Of a stretch of 6,927 bases of DNA, positions 1 to 6,400 are shown in pieces. Origin of the DNA: Lactobacillus sp. (GTDB lineage: Bacteria; Bacillota; Bacilli; Lactobacillales; Lactobacillaceae). Both the position numbers and the translations under genes were made by a program. Each line of letters starts with the position of its first letter. Positions within the stretch are counted from its first letter, which is position 1. The stretch is from assembly GCA_003482405.1 (NCBI GenBank), contig DMZB01000204.1, forward strand, positions 1 to 6,927, written 5' to 3'. Under the pieces are notes generated by a model. It ran no database searches and was not told the DNA's origin. It worked only from the letters and a program-made list of their open reading frames with translations.

Positions 1-56
1 CACCGGAATTAACACGGGGTGGATCGTCGGCAGCGTCGGATGGGTATAAGAGACAG
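1..56 (+). other. Illumina Nextera adapter (non-genomic)
   Basis: Positions 24-56 match the 33-nt Nextera Read 1 transposase adapter, ending in the Tn5 mosaic end GTATAAGAGACAG, with two mismatches (G for A at 38, G for T at 43). Positions 1-15 match 11 of 15 bases of the P5 primer segment that ends in CTACAC. The 8 bases between them (16-23) have exactly the length of an i5 index. The order P5 - 8-nt index - Read 1 adapter is that of an indexed library molecule, so this stretch is sequencing construct and not chromosome. The adapter sequence is recalled from knowledge; the match and spacing are read directly. Confidence 0.95.
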
Positions 57-703
57 GGATTAGGGATTACGTACAAACCAGTTTGCGTTTATCTGAATCG
101 GCATTGACGTATCCACTAAAGTTTGTTGAATTGAGTGGTGATGGTGTAATCTTTGACGATGCCACGTTTACGGTCTCGTGCAAACGACTAGATCATAAAA
201 TTGTTTGTTTTGGTTACCGGATCGTCGAAAAGGATCATCAAGGCGAATTATTGGTGGACAAACTCGCTACACAAAATATCCCTTCCGGACCAGTTTATGG
301 TCAACTGAAGGCCGGCAAAACAGTCACATTACCAGATGGACGAACGCTGAACGGCAAGGACTTTATTGGACCTGCCCAGAAAGGTCGGATCGTGACGATC
401 TTAGGCGATACGCGCAAAACACGTCGGGCAACGGAACTGGCGCAGGATGCAGATGTTTTGGTCCACGAAAGTACGTTTGCAGCAGACGAAAGTAAATTGG
501 CCCACAACTATTATCATTCAACCAGCGAGCAGGCAGCTCAGGTCGCCCGCGATGCACATGCAGGACGTTTGCTGATGAATCATATTTCGGCGCGTTATAA
601 TGGACGTGGTGCTAAAGAATTAGAACGTCAGGCCCAAGCTACCTTTGCAAATGCAAAAGTGGTGCGCGACTTTGATGTCATTGATATTCCGTTCAAAAAA
701 TAA
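57..703 (+). CDS. rnz: Ribonuclease Z, C-terminal part (5' end cut by contig edge)
   Basis: Ribonuclease Z is the metallo-beta-lactamase-fold endonuclease that cleaves the 3' trailer of tRNA precursors, mainly those lacking an encoded CCA. The open frame enters from the adapter (first whole codon at 59) and gives 214 residues. B. subtilis RNase Z has about 307, so roughly 90 N-terminal residues are missing, including the HxHxDH zinc motif. Visible metal ligands are the His at 194-196 (in [10 protein letters not shown]), the Asp of GDTR at 407-409, and the His of NHISARY at 581-583. The segment [20 protein letters not shown] is the flexible exosite arm that grips the tRNA elbow. VHESTF and YYHST are further family signatures. 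The TTG at 83 is an ordinary internal leucine codon, not a start. The truncation is an assembly edge, not a pseudogene. The gene is followed after 35 bp by the short-chain dehydrogenase, probably in the same transcript. The nearby tRNA-Ser lacks an encoded CCA and is a typical substrate. Confidence 0.95.
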
Positions 704-738
704 GCCGTTAAAACTGACGGTGGTTGAGGTGAGCGTTA

Positions 739-1665
739 ATGATGAATTTATCGAGTCGATTGAAAGAACTGCGCGATTTAAAAAATCGAATCGTGTTAAT
801 TACAGGTGCGTCGTCAGGAATTGGTCAAGCGACTGCGTTTGAGGTTGCCCGGCGAGGTGCAATTGTTGTATTAGTCGCACGCAATGAATTAAAACTGAAC
901 CAGGTCGCCCAGCAATGTATGCTCTACTCAGGGCGTCCAGCCTTTGCTTTTGCACTGGATGTTGCTGACGCAGATGCGATTGATAAGACCTTGACTAAAA
1001 TCCGTCACGAAGTTGGGGCCGTGGATGTGGTGATCAATGCGGCCGGCTTCGGCGACATGGAACCGGCTGTTGATACAGATCCTGAAGTCACTGAGCGCAT
1101 GTTCAGCGTGAATGTTTTGGGATTGATTTACATTACCCGTCAATTAGCTGGTGAGATGATTGACAAACATTATGGCGCCATTATTAACATTGCTTCAGTC
1201 GCGGCTAAGATTCCAACACCCAAAGCTGCTGTTTACACGGCAACGAAAACGGCCGTCCTAGGCTATAGCGATGTTTTACGGCAAGAATTACGTCCGTTTG
1301 GGATTCAGGTCACAACAGTTAATCCGGGCCCAGTTGCCACAAATTTCTTTAACGTTGCTGATCAGGATGGTGATTACTTGGCTCGCGTGGCTAATTTCAC
1401 AGTCACACCACAACTTGTTGCTGAACGGTTAGTGGATACAATCGGCTACCATGTGCGGGAGATTACAGTACCACGGTATTTTGCGGCAGCCGCAGTCGCG
1501 TATCATTTATTCCCGACCATGGGTGACTTTGTTATTGATCAGCTATTTAAATCACGGACACCAAAGCACGTTGAACTTAGTAATGGCGATCAGTCCGACG
1601 ACGAAAATGGTGCAGAGGACAATTCAGCTGCAGACACAGATGATCCAACGGAGGCCCCAGAATGA
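739..1665 (+). CDS. Short-chain dehydrogenase/reductase (SDR), acidic C-terminal tail
   Basis: A classical SDR oxidoreductase of 308 residues; its substrate cannot be read from the sequence. The Rossmann glycine motif TGASSGIG is at residues 22-29. Arg48 follows the second beta strand (VLVARNE), which favours NADP(H). The NAAG motif is at 100-103, Asn125 in the helix-4 position, Ser153, and the catalytic YTATK at 166-170. PGPVATNF at 196-203 is the usual post-catalytic loop. Residues about 277-308 form an extra tail with 12 Asp/Glu in 32 positions and no Lys or Arg, unusual for the family. The start is ATG at 739, immediately followed by a second ATG at 742; the GAGGTGA at 726-732 could serve either. 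The gene lies 35 bp after rnz and its stop overlaps the next start as ATGA, so rnz, this gene and the LapA-like gene probably form one operon. The placement next to rnz and recJ is, from memory, common in lactobacilli. Confidence 0.9.
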   Translation: MMNLSSRLKELRDLKNRIVLITGASSGIGQATAFEVARRGAIVVLVARNELKLNQVAQQCMLYSGRPAFAFALDVADADAIDKTLTKIRHEVGAVDVVINAAGFGDMEPAVDTDPEVTERMFSVNVLGLIYITRQLAGEMIDKHYGAIINIASVAAKIPTPKAAVYTATKTAVLGYSDVLRQELRPFGIQVTTVNPGPVATNFFNVADQDGDYLARVANFTVTPQLVAERLVDTIGYHVREITVPRYFAAAAVAYHLFPTMGDFVIDQLFKSRTPKHVELSNGDQSDDENGAEDNSAADTDDPTEAPE

Positions 1666-2051
1666 AAAATCAATGGCGTTTAATTGCAGGTTTAATTCTT
1701 GTATTGATTGTGGCCATTTTTGCTGTCATGAATGGCAACAGTGTGCCGATTCATTTTGGTGTGACCACCGTGAAGTGGCCCATGATATTAATTTTGATCG
1801 TGTCGTTGTTACTGGGTGCGCTCATTGCCTTATTAGTTACGGCTGGCAACCATGTTAGCCGCAAACGTAGCGACAAACAGGCTGACAGTGAGGTTGCAAC
1901 AGAAAATGAACAACTGAAGAAACAGAATGCTGCCTTAACCACAAAAAACGAACAACTTAACGGCTTGGTCTCAGACCGTGAAAAGACGATCGAACGTTTA
2001 CAACAGGAAATCAGTAATCAAGGTCAGGGCACAAACGAGTCAAATAGCTAG
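1662..2051 (+). CDS. LapA-domain small membrane protein with coiled-coil tail
   Basis: A 129-residue membrane protein of the LapA / DUF1049 type. Residues about 7-24 and 40-61 are hydrophobic helices, joined by a short loop carrying the family signature NGNSVPIHFG (24-33). A basic stretch follows the second helix (SRKRSDK, 66-72), suggesting that both N and C termini are cytoplasmic. Residues about 78-120 are rich in Glu, Gln, Lys and Asn with Leu spaced in heptads (ENEQLKKQNAALTTKNEQL), a likely coiled coil that could mediate oligomerisation. In Gram-negatives LapA works in envelope assembly; in lactobacilli the role is unknown and I assign none. The ATG overlaps the SDR stop (ATGA) and is preceded by GGAGG at 1650-1654 with a 7-nt gap, indicating translational coupling. 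It is the last gene before a terminator. Confidence 0.85.
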   Translation: MKNQWRLIAGLILVLIVAIFAVMNGNSVPIHFGVTTVKWPMILILIVSLLLGALIALLVTAGNHVSRKRSDKQADSEVATENEQLKKQNAALTTKNEQLNGLVSDREKTIERLQQEISNQGQGTNESNS

Positions 2052-2157
2052 AATACAACGTTTAGCTATTAAGAACTGTGCAATATAGCAGGCCCGTTAT
2101 ACAGTGCTTAATGGCTTCGATAACGTGGTTCAAAGTCCAGTAAACTGTGCTTAACTC

Positions 2158-2198
2158 AAAGTCACCCCATTCCCAAAGTTCGGAAATAGGGTGATTTT
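2158..2198 (+). terminator. Rho-independent terminator after the rnz-SDR-LapA unit
   Basis: TCACCC (2162-2167) pairs with GGGTGA (2189-2194). The stem extends outward through AAAG/TTTT to about 10 bp and inward through TTCC/GGAA across a small internal loop. The T-run at 2195-2198 is short and partly inside the stem, so efficiency is uncertain. It lies 107 bp after the LapA-like stop. The 276-bp gap 2052-2327 holds only this hairpin, the possible junction at 2215-2263 and the recJ ribosome binding site; I see no coding sequence in it. Confidence 0.6.
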
Positions 2199-2214
2199 AT
2201 GTTCATGCCCGTTC

Positions 2215-2263
2215 TTAAATCTGGCTGAGTTTCCAGTACCGCTCCGTGAGTGAGTGGATTTAG
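2215..2263 (+). other. Possible three-way-junction RNA in the recJ leader
   Basis: Three complementary pairs nest without conflict. TTAAAT (2215-2220) pairs with ATTTAG (2258-2263), enclosing CTGG/CCAG (2221-2224 with 2233-2236) and CCGCTC/GAGTGG (2239-2244 with 2252-2257, one G-U). The helices abut with only two unpaired junction bases (2237-2238). It matches no riboswitch or T-box consensus that I know, and the helices are short, so chance folding is quite possible. Confidence 0.25.
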
Positions 2264-2313
2264 CTAATTTGACTGGCTTGCATTTGATCGTCAACGCAGA
2301 TAGACAAATATTT

Positions 2314-2334
2314 GAGGAGGTAAAAATGTGTTAG
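2314..2334 (+). promoter_or_regulatory. recJ ribosome binding site with overlapping ATG-TGT-TAG
   Basis: A near-perfect Shine-Dalgarno GAGGAGG (2314-2320) lies 7 nt before the recJ GTG (2328) but only 5 nt before an ATG at 2326 in another frame. That ATG reads Met-Cys-stop (2326-2334), so the same ribosome binding site can start a two-codon minimal ORF that overlaps the recJ start. No in-frame recJ start lies upstream, because TGA at 2313-2315 is in frame. Confidence 0.6.
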
Positions 2335-4652
2335 AGCCTAAATTCGACTGGCAGCAGGCCACACCAATCAATGATGACAAAGTGCAAGCATTTGCGTCAT
2401 CACTGTCAGTTTCGCCATTTATGGCACGTTTGCTGTTAGCCCGCAAATTAGATACACCTGATAAGGTGAACGATTGGTTGAATCCAAAGATTGAGATGCT
2501 GCATGATCCTCACCAGATGTTTGACATTGAAAAAGGTGTGGCCCGCATTCAAGAAGCAGTGACGGCCGGCGACCAGATCACCGTATATGGGGACTATGAT
2601 GCGGATGGTCTCACCAGTACCTCGTTGATGTACGAGGCATTGGATCAATTGGGCGCGAACGTCAATACGTATATTCCTAATCGATTTACGGACGGGTATG
2701 GTCCTAACGTTGCCGCTTTTAACCGTTTGATCGATGCAGGGACAAAACTGTTTGTGACTGTCGATAACGGGGTCGCAGGCAATGAAGCGATTGACGCCGC
2801 TGCCAAACGAGGGGTCGATGTGGTGGTGACTGATCATCACGAGCTTCCCGATGTGTTGCCCAATGCGGCTGCCATTATTCATCCCCGTCACCCCAAAGGG
2901 CACTATCCTTTTGGCGGCCTTTCTGGCGTTGGTGTGGCCTTCAAGGTGGCACAGGTCTTGCTTGACGCAACGGCGGATGAACTTAGTGATGAATTAGATT
3001 TAGTCGCGATTGGTGAAATTGCCGATTTAGTGCCTTTAAATGACGAAAATCATGCACTAGTTAAGTTTGGCCTGCAGGTGATTGCAAATACACAACGCCC
3101 TGGCCTAATCGCCTTGATGAAGGCGGCCGGAATTGACGGTCAGGAGATTAATGAAGAACACGTTGGTTTTGGCATTGCACCGCGACTGAATGCGTTGGGA
3201 CGACTGGGAGATGCAAATCCGGCAGTTGAGCTGTTAACGACGTTTGATGATGAACGCGCTGACGAATTGGCGAAAAAAATCAATGCACAAAATGAAAAAC
3301 GCCAACAACTTGTGAAAGATATTAGTAAGACGGCGTTAGATCAGGCCCAGCAACCGGCAAACCAGCAACGAAAAACATTGATTATTCACGGTCAGGGGTG
3401 GCACGAAGGCGTATTAGGCATTGTTGCCAGTAAAATTGTGGAGGCCACACATAAACCTACCTTGGTGATGAGCGAGGATCCCGAAAAGGGTACGTTAAAG
3501 GGCTCTGGGCGGTCAGTAGCCGGGTATGACCTTTTTAACGCAATCAATCCGGTACGCGATCAAATGGTCGCATTTGGTGGTCACGCAATGGCCTGTGGTC
3601 TAACATGCCCCATTGATCAGGTTGATACACTCGCCGATGCGCTCGAGCAGGCATGTGTCGATCAAAATGTTGATTTGAGTGTGAAGCCGACAATGCCAGT
3701 AACAGCAACGGTTCCACTAAGTGACGTCAATGAAGACGACTACAAGGCCGTTCACCAACTGGGACCTTTCGGGACTGATAATACGCAACCAATATTTGAG
3801 TTTAAACCAACAACTGTGGATAATGTGCGGACCATGGGGGCTGAAAATAATCACCTTAAATTCCAGATGAACGATCAAGAAGGTCATCATGTTGCTGCCA
3901 TTGCGTTTGGACGTGGCAAACAAAGTGAACCCGTCACAGCTAATCCTGAAAATGTCAGTGTTATCGGGACTTTATCTGCTAATACTTGGCAGGGAAAAAC
4001 GACGTATCAACTCATGGTCAAAGACATTCAAGTGAGTGGCATTGCGATTGTAGATGATCGCACGAACCATTTAGCGAAGACGCTTTTTCAACAACCGGCA
4101 ACCTATCTGTTCTTTCACGCGAAGTTAGCGGATCAATTACAGGACTACTTGCCAGAGGGTGCTGAATCAATTTGCGTGGCGCGTGACGTACTACCTGCGA
4201 AATCTTCTCACTTAGTCATCGTGGATTGTCCAGATGATTTGGAATCGTTGCAACACGTATTAGCAACGGTGAAGACGGATGCGCTGACAACGTATTTTTA
4301 CGAACATGATTCAGCGTATCTAAATGGCATGCCCAGTCGTGCTGAGTATGGTAAGTTATTTAAATTTGTCGCCACTCATCAAAATGTCGATGTCGGCCAT
4401 CAATTGCCTACATTAGCGAAATACTTACAAATTGATACTGGCAAACTGATTTTCATGATTCAGCTGTTTTTTGAGGTCGGATTTGTTAAAATAGACTCTG
4501 GCGTTATGAACGGGGTTAGTGAGCCGCCGCATGCAGATCTTGCAAGTGCTGCGGCTTACCGTCAACGTTTGGCGCGAATTGATACTGAAGAAAAGTTACT
4601 CTATTCCAAGGCACCACAACTGAAAGCCTGGTTGTTGGCAGCCATGAGCTAA
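2328..4652 (+). CDS. recJ: Single-stranded-DNA-specific 5'-3' exonuclease RecJ
   Basis: RecJ degrades single-stranded DNA 5' to 3' in recombinational repair, mismatch and base-excision repair, and processing of stalled forks. The 774 residues compare with about 786 in B. subtilis, so the gene is complete. The DHH phosphoesterase core carries motif I GDYDADG (88-94), VDNG (145-148), TDHH (168-171) and HPRHP (185-189), which supply the Mn2+ ligands. [10 protein letters not shown] (197-206), [10 protein letters not shown] (228-237) and [10 protein letters not shown] (285-294) complete the core. [13 protein letters not shown] (358-370), SGRS (393-396) and GGHAMACGL (417-425) mark the DHHA1 domain. 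An OB-like segment follows, then a C-terminal region of about 200 residues of the Gram-positive RecJ_C type. The start is GTG at 2328, chosen for the GAGGAGG 7 nt upstream and the in-frame stop just before it. apt follows after 20 bp, so the two are probably co-transcribed. Confidence 0.96.
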   Translation: MLEPKFDWQQATPINDDKVQAFASSLSVSPFMARLLLARKLDTPDKVNDWLNPKIEMLHDPHQMFDIEKGVARIQEAVTAGDQITVYGDYDADGLTSTSLMYEALDQLGANVNTYIPNRFTDGYGPNVAAFNRLIDAGTKLFVTVDNGVAGNEAIDAAAKRGVDVVVTDHHELPDVLPNAAAIIHPRHPKGHYPFGGLSGVGVAFKVAQVLLDATADELSDELDLVAIGEIADLVPLNDENHALVKFGLQVIANTQRPGLIALMKAAGIDGQEINEEHVGFGIAPRLNALGRLGDANPAVELLTTFDDERADELAKKINAQNEKRQQLVKDISKTALDQAQQPANQQRKTLIIHGQGWHEGVLGIVASKIVEATHKPTLVMSEDPEKGTLKGSGRSVAGYDLFNAINPVRDQMVAFGGHAMACGLTCPIDQVDTLADALEQACVDQNVDLSVKPTMPVTATVPLSDVNEDDYKAVHQLGPFGTDNTQPIFEFKPTTVDNVRTMGAENNHLKFQMNDQEGHHVAAIAFGRGKQSEPVTANPENVSVIGTLSANTWQGKTTYQLMVKDIQVSGIAIVDDRTNHLAKTLFQQPATYLFFHAKLADQLQDYLPEGAESICVARDVLPAKSSHLVIVDCPDDLESLQHVLATVKTDALTTYFYEHDSAYLNGMPSRAEYGKLFKFVATHQNVDVGHQLPTLAKYLQIDTGKLIFMIQLFFEVGFVKIDSGVMNGVSEPPHADLASAAAYRQRLARIDTEEKLLYSKAPQLKAWLLAAMS

Positions 4653-4672
4653 GCTTAAAGGAGCTGTATAAA

Positions 4673-5191
4673 TTGGCTTTAGACTTAACAAAATACATTG
4701 CGACAGTGCCAGACTATCCAGAAAAGGGCATCATGTTTCGGGACATTTCGCCATTAATGGGCGACGGTGCTGCCTATCATCAAGCGACAGATACGATTGT
4801 AAATTACGCTCGCGATAAGCATGTGGATATGGTTGTGGGTCCTGAATCCCGTGGCTTCATTGTCGGTTGCCCTGTGGCCTATGAGCTGGGGATTGGTTTT
4901 GCACCGGCCCGTAAAAAGGGCAAGCTACCACGCAAAACAATTAAGGCTGATTATGCTCTGGAGTATGGTTCTGCATCTCTTTATATGCACGAGGATGCAA
5001 TTAAGTCTGGGCAACGGGTCTTAGTCACTGATGACATTTTAGCAACGGGTGGCACCATTGAAGCGACAATTAAACTCGTTGAACAGCTTGGCGGTGTGGT
5101 TGTAGGTTGTGCATTTTTATTACAGTTAAAAGAACTGCATGGATTGGACAAACTTAAGAACTATGACACGTTGGTGTTAATGGACTATTAA
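4673..5191 (+). CDS. apt: Adenine phosphoribosyltransferase
   Basis: Cytoplasmic purine-salvage enzyme: adenine + PRPP to AMP + pyrophosphate. It has 172 residues, as usual for bacterial Apt (about 170). The N-terminal [20 protein letters not shown] (9-28) and [10 protein letters not shown] (56-65) are family hallmarks for adenine recognition. KKGKLPRKT (81-89) is the flexible loop that closes over the substrate. [13 protein letters not shown] (116-128) is the PRPP-binding motif with its two acidic residues and TGGT loop. The start is TTG at 4673, supported by AAAGGAG at 4657-4663; the first in-frame ATG lies at codon 21, inside the conserved region, so TTG is clearly correct. It follows recJ by 20 bp and ends before a strong hairpin terminator. 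In many Firmicutes apt follows recJ and precedes relA; here it is the last gene of the unit and no rel gene is present. Confidence 0.97.
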   Translation: MALDLTKYIATVPDYPEKGIMFRDISPLMGDGAAYHQATDTIVNYARDKHVDMVVGPESRGFIVGCPVAYELGIGFAPARKKGKLPRKTIKADYALEYGSASLYMHEDAIKSGQRVLVTDDILATGGTIEATIKLVEQLGGVVVGCAFLLQLKELHGLDKLKNYDTLVLMDY

Positions 5192-5226
5192 GCGCAGCTG
5201 AAACGTCACTGAAACTGTGACACAAT

Positions 5227-5276
5227 ACAAAATGAGCGGTGTCAGGGCTTGATTACCCTGGCACCGCTCATTTTGT
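5227..5276. terminator. Strong bidirectional terminator between apt and the L32 operon
   Basis: A 21-bp stem with a single T-G wobble pairs 5227-5247 with 5256-5276 around an 8-nt loop. The GC-rich core (GAGCGGTG / CACCGCTC) is flanked by ACAAAA on the left and TTTTGTGTTT on the right, so a U-rich tail exists on both strands. It can stop apt transcripts from the left and the convergent rpmF/micro-ORF transcripts from the right. A weak 5-bp hairpin (GTCAC/GTGAC, 5205-5221) sits just ahead of it. Confidence 0.93.
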
Positions 5277-5371
5277 GTTTGGAGTCTGTGTTATACCACT
5301 TTTCTTTGCGTATCAAATTGTTGTGACTTCGTAAATCTAAATTCATCTTGGCCGTTCAACAGCCGTGTGGG

Positions 5372-5479
5372 TTACTTGTTAGTTCGCTTGAGCCCATGAA
5401 GAATCTGTAACGCCTTTTTGCGAGTTTTGATATTTGGGCTCTTTAGGTTTCTGACAGCTGTGCTTTGATCCATTTTCAT
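5372..5479 (-). CDS. Unassigned 35-residue basic micro-protein, coupled to L32 paralogue
   Basis: On the minus strand the L32 stop codon overlaps an ATG (ATGA). That ATG opens a 35-codon frame ending in TAA (5372-5374). GAGGT (complement of 5488-5492) lies 8 nt before the ATG, so the frame has its own ribosome binding site inside the end of the L32 gene. The peptide starts MKMDQSTAVRNL, contains SPNIKTRKKALQIL and ends in GLKRTNK. It has 10 Lys/Arg against one Asp, no cysteine, and no signal peptide or membrane segment; residues about 18-31 could form an amphipathic helix. From memory, similar small basic proteins in lactobacilli carry the label 'putative metal homeostasis protein', but I cannot verify that. 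The Zur-type site upstream of the operon implies expression under zinc limitation. Its function is unknown. Coding status is supported by position, coupling and ribosome binding site, not by a confirmed homologue. Confidence 0.65.
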   Translation of the reverse strand: MKMDQSTAVRNLKSPNIKTRKKALQILHGLKRTNK

Positions 5480-5658
5480 GCTTTTTGACCTCGTTTTAGA
5501 ATTTGTTTGCCATTATAAAAACCGTTGGGCGATACATGGTCTTTTATAACATACTCGCCTAATTGTTCGTCATAGTGAATGGCTGGCATTGATAATTTAA
5601 AATTTGCACGATGTTGATTGCGTTTTGGCTTCGATGTTTTGCGTTTAGGGATTGCCAT
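5476..5658 (-). CDS. rpmF: Ribosomal protein L32, cysteine-free (zinc-independent) paralogue
   Basis: Large-subunit ribosomal protein L32 normally begins MAVPxRRTSK and holds one zinc ion with four cysteines near the C-terminal half. This 60-residue protein begins MAIPKRKTSKPKRNQHR and continues NFKLSMP, then ends with FYNGKQILK, all in the usual L32 order. The CPxCG...CPSCG zinc ribbon is replaced by HYDEQLGEY and HVSPNGFY, and the whole protein contains no cysteine. It is thus a 'C-minus' paralogue; the zinc-binding copy should lie elsewhere in the genome. A second in-frame ATG sits just upstream (5661), but the one at 5658 has better spacing to GAGGA and gives the family's standard N terminus. 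The gene is preceded by a Zur-like operator at 5678-5700 and a strong promoter. Zur control of cysteine-free ribosomal proteins is established for other families, such as L31, L33 and S14. The downstream micro-ORF overlaps its stop. Confidence 0.88.
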   Translation of the reverse strand: MAIPKRKTSKPKRNQHRANFKLSMPAIHYDEQLGEYVIKDHVSPNGFYNGKQILKRGQKA

Positions 5659-5677
5659 CATTTCGTCCTCACTTTTT

Positions 5678-5700
5678 TAAATAGTAATGATTACTCTTTA
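5678..5700. promoter_or_regulatory. Zur-type operator
   Basis: TAAATAGTAAT-G-ATTACTCTTTA is a 23-bp inverted repeat with one mismatched pair. Its core AGTAAT-G-ATTACT closely matches the Firmicute Zur box (TCGTAATNATTACGA); the GTAAT/ATTAC half-sites distinguish it from Fur (GATAAT) and PerR (TATAAT) boxes. It begins one base past the -10 box of the rpmF promoter and covers the transcription start, so repressor binding would block RNA polymerase. Zinc starvation would relieve repression. Identification of the regulator is by motif and target gene only. Confidence 0.82.
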
Positions 5701-5701
5701 C

Positions 5702-5729
5702 AGTATACGCGTTTTGATAAAGTCGTCAA
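5702..5729 (-). promoter_or_regulatory. Promoter of the L32 paralogue operon
   Basis: On the minus strand TTGACG (complement of 5724-5729) and TATACT (complement of 5702-5707) are separated by 16 bp; each matches 5 of 6 consensus bases for the housekeeping sigma factor. The predicted start falls inside the Zur-type operator. Confidence 0.8.
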
Positions 5730-5804
5730 TTCTTTTCACTTGAGAAACCAAAAAAGTTTATCCGGAAGTCGTAGGTGCGAAACCACGCAAAGGACAGCGT
5801 TGTC

Positions 5805-6269
5805 TTAACCATTTTTGTGCGCAGTTGTGTCTAAAACCATATCAATATGCGGGATGTTATCTTCTAAATAAACTGACGAGACAGCCTTGAACCCAAAGCT
5901 CCCGTAGAAGTCGCGTAAATAATTTTGAGCTTGAATTTTGATTGGAGCGGTTGAATACAGGCGTGCCAGCGTTGCTAGGGTGGTTGCAACCAATTGTCTG
6001 CCTAGATGCTGTTTACGAAATTCCTTCACGACCAAAACACGGCCAAAACTCATAGATGTCCCGTCGTCGTGGGGAATAATGCGTGCATAGGCAACCAGCT
6101 GTTTATTTTGTTCAAGCAGTACATGATAAGCATCGAGATCCTTATCGTCGACTTCTTGATAAGGGCAGGTTTGTTCGACCACAAAGACTCTTGTTCTGGC
6201 TGCCATGATTCGTACTAATTGTTGTGGTGTAAGGTCTTTTGTCTGTTTAATTAAAATTTTTGGTGTCAT
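5805..6269 (-). CDS. ElaA-type GNAT N-acetyltransferase
   Basis: A 154-residue Gcn5-related acetyltransferase of the ElaA-like subgroup, predicted to move an acetyl group from acetyl-CoA to an unidentified amine. The ElaA signature VFVVEQTCPYQEVDDKD (28-44) is clear. GRVLVVKEFRKQHLGRQLV (76-94) contains the acetyl-CoA pyrophosphate loop RKQHLGR. IQAQNYLRDFYGSFGF (112-127) is the typical beta5/helix segment, and EDNIPHIDM (136-144) is the conserved end. The start at 6269 is fixed by AGGAGG (complement of 6277-6282) 7 nt upstream; the frame stays open to 6311, but that extension would translate the leader hairpin and has no ribosome binding site. It is monocistronic: no minus-strand gene lies before it, and the next one down has its own promoter. 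A 17-bp hairpin just ahead of the ribosome binding site suggests control by early termination. Confidence 0.88.
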   Translation of the reverse strand: MTPKILIKQTKDLTPQQLVRIMAARTRVFVVEQTCPYQEVDDKDLDAYHVLLEQNKQLVAYARIIPHDDGTSMSFGRVLVVKEFRKQHLGRQLVATTLATLARLYSTAPIKIQAQNYLRDFYGSFGFKAVSSVYLEDNIPHIDMVLDTTAHKNG

Positions 6270-6282
6270 CGTCGTTCCTCCT

Positions 6283-6350
6283 AAAAAATAGACGCTAGAC
6301 CATTTCCTCACCGAACAAGTCGGAGCCCTAGTAGAAATGGTCTAGCGTCT
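6283..6350 (-). terminator. Hairpin plus U-run in the GNAT gene leader, possible attenuator
   Basis: A perfect 17-bp inverted repeat (6290-6306 with 6334-6350, GACGCTAGACCATTTC core) encloses a 27-nt loop that itself can form CCGA/TCGG (6311-6314 with 6320-6323). On the minus strand the stem is followed at once by TATTTTTT, then by the AGGAGG of the acetyltransferase gene. This is the layout of an intrinsic terminator placed between promoter and coding region. On the plus strand the tail is only TTTATAT and no plus-strand gene ends here. Confidence 0.7.
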
Positions 6351-6400
6351 TTATATGCTGATCCGGGGATCAACACAGACATTAAATTTGATTTGAAATA

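Noticed and set aside
57..703. rnz as a pseudogene because it lacks its N terminus
   Set aside because: The break coincides exactly with the adapter boundary and the frame is open from the first base, so it is an assembly edge.
2130..2163. Direct repeat TCAAAGTC twice, 26 bp apart, and scattered GTGCTTAA copies
   Set aside because: Eight-base repeats in AT-rich spacer DNA are expected by chance; there is no regular array and no CRISPR-like spacing.
2278..2306. Possible recJ promoter TTGCAT-17-TAGACA, or TTGACT at 2269
   Set aside because: Both boxes of the first match only half the consensus and would place the start at the Shine-Dalgarno sequence; the second has no -10 at a usable distance.
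2448..2903. 151-codon minus-strand frame inside recJ
   Set aside because: Antisense shadow of the strongly conserved RecJ DHH domain, with no start signals or recognisable family.
5242..5346. Minus-strand frame of 34 codons after the micro-ORF (starts MNLDLRSHNN)
   Set aside because: No Shine-Dalgarno sequence, no recognisable family, and the frame reads into the bidirectional terminator hairpin.
5390..5441. GAGCCCA/TGGGCTC inverted repeat inside the micro-ORF
   Set aside because: Only 7 bp with a 38-nt loop and no U-run on either side; too weak to call a terminator.
6270..6311. 14-codon N-terminal extension of the acetyltransferase
   Set aside because: It translates the leader hairpin and U-run, lacks a ribosome binding site, and the ATG at 6269 has an ideal AGGAGG.
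6308..6382. Possible 24-residue leader peptide (starts MSVLIPGSAYK) in the GNAT leader, ending inside the hairpin loop
   Set aside because: No ribosome binding site precedes the ATG and the peptide has no run of regulatory codons; the hairpin itself is kept as a finding.
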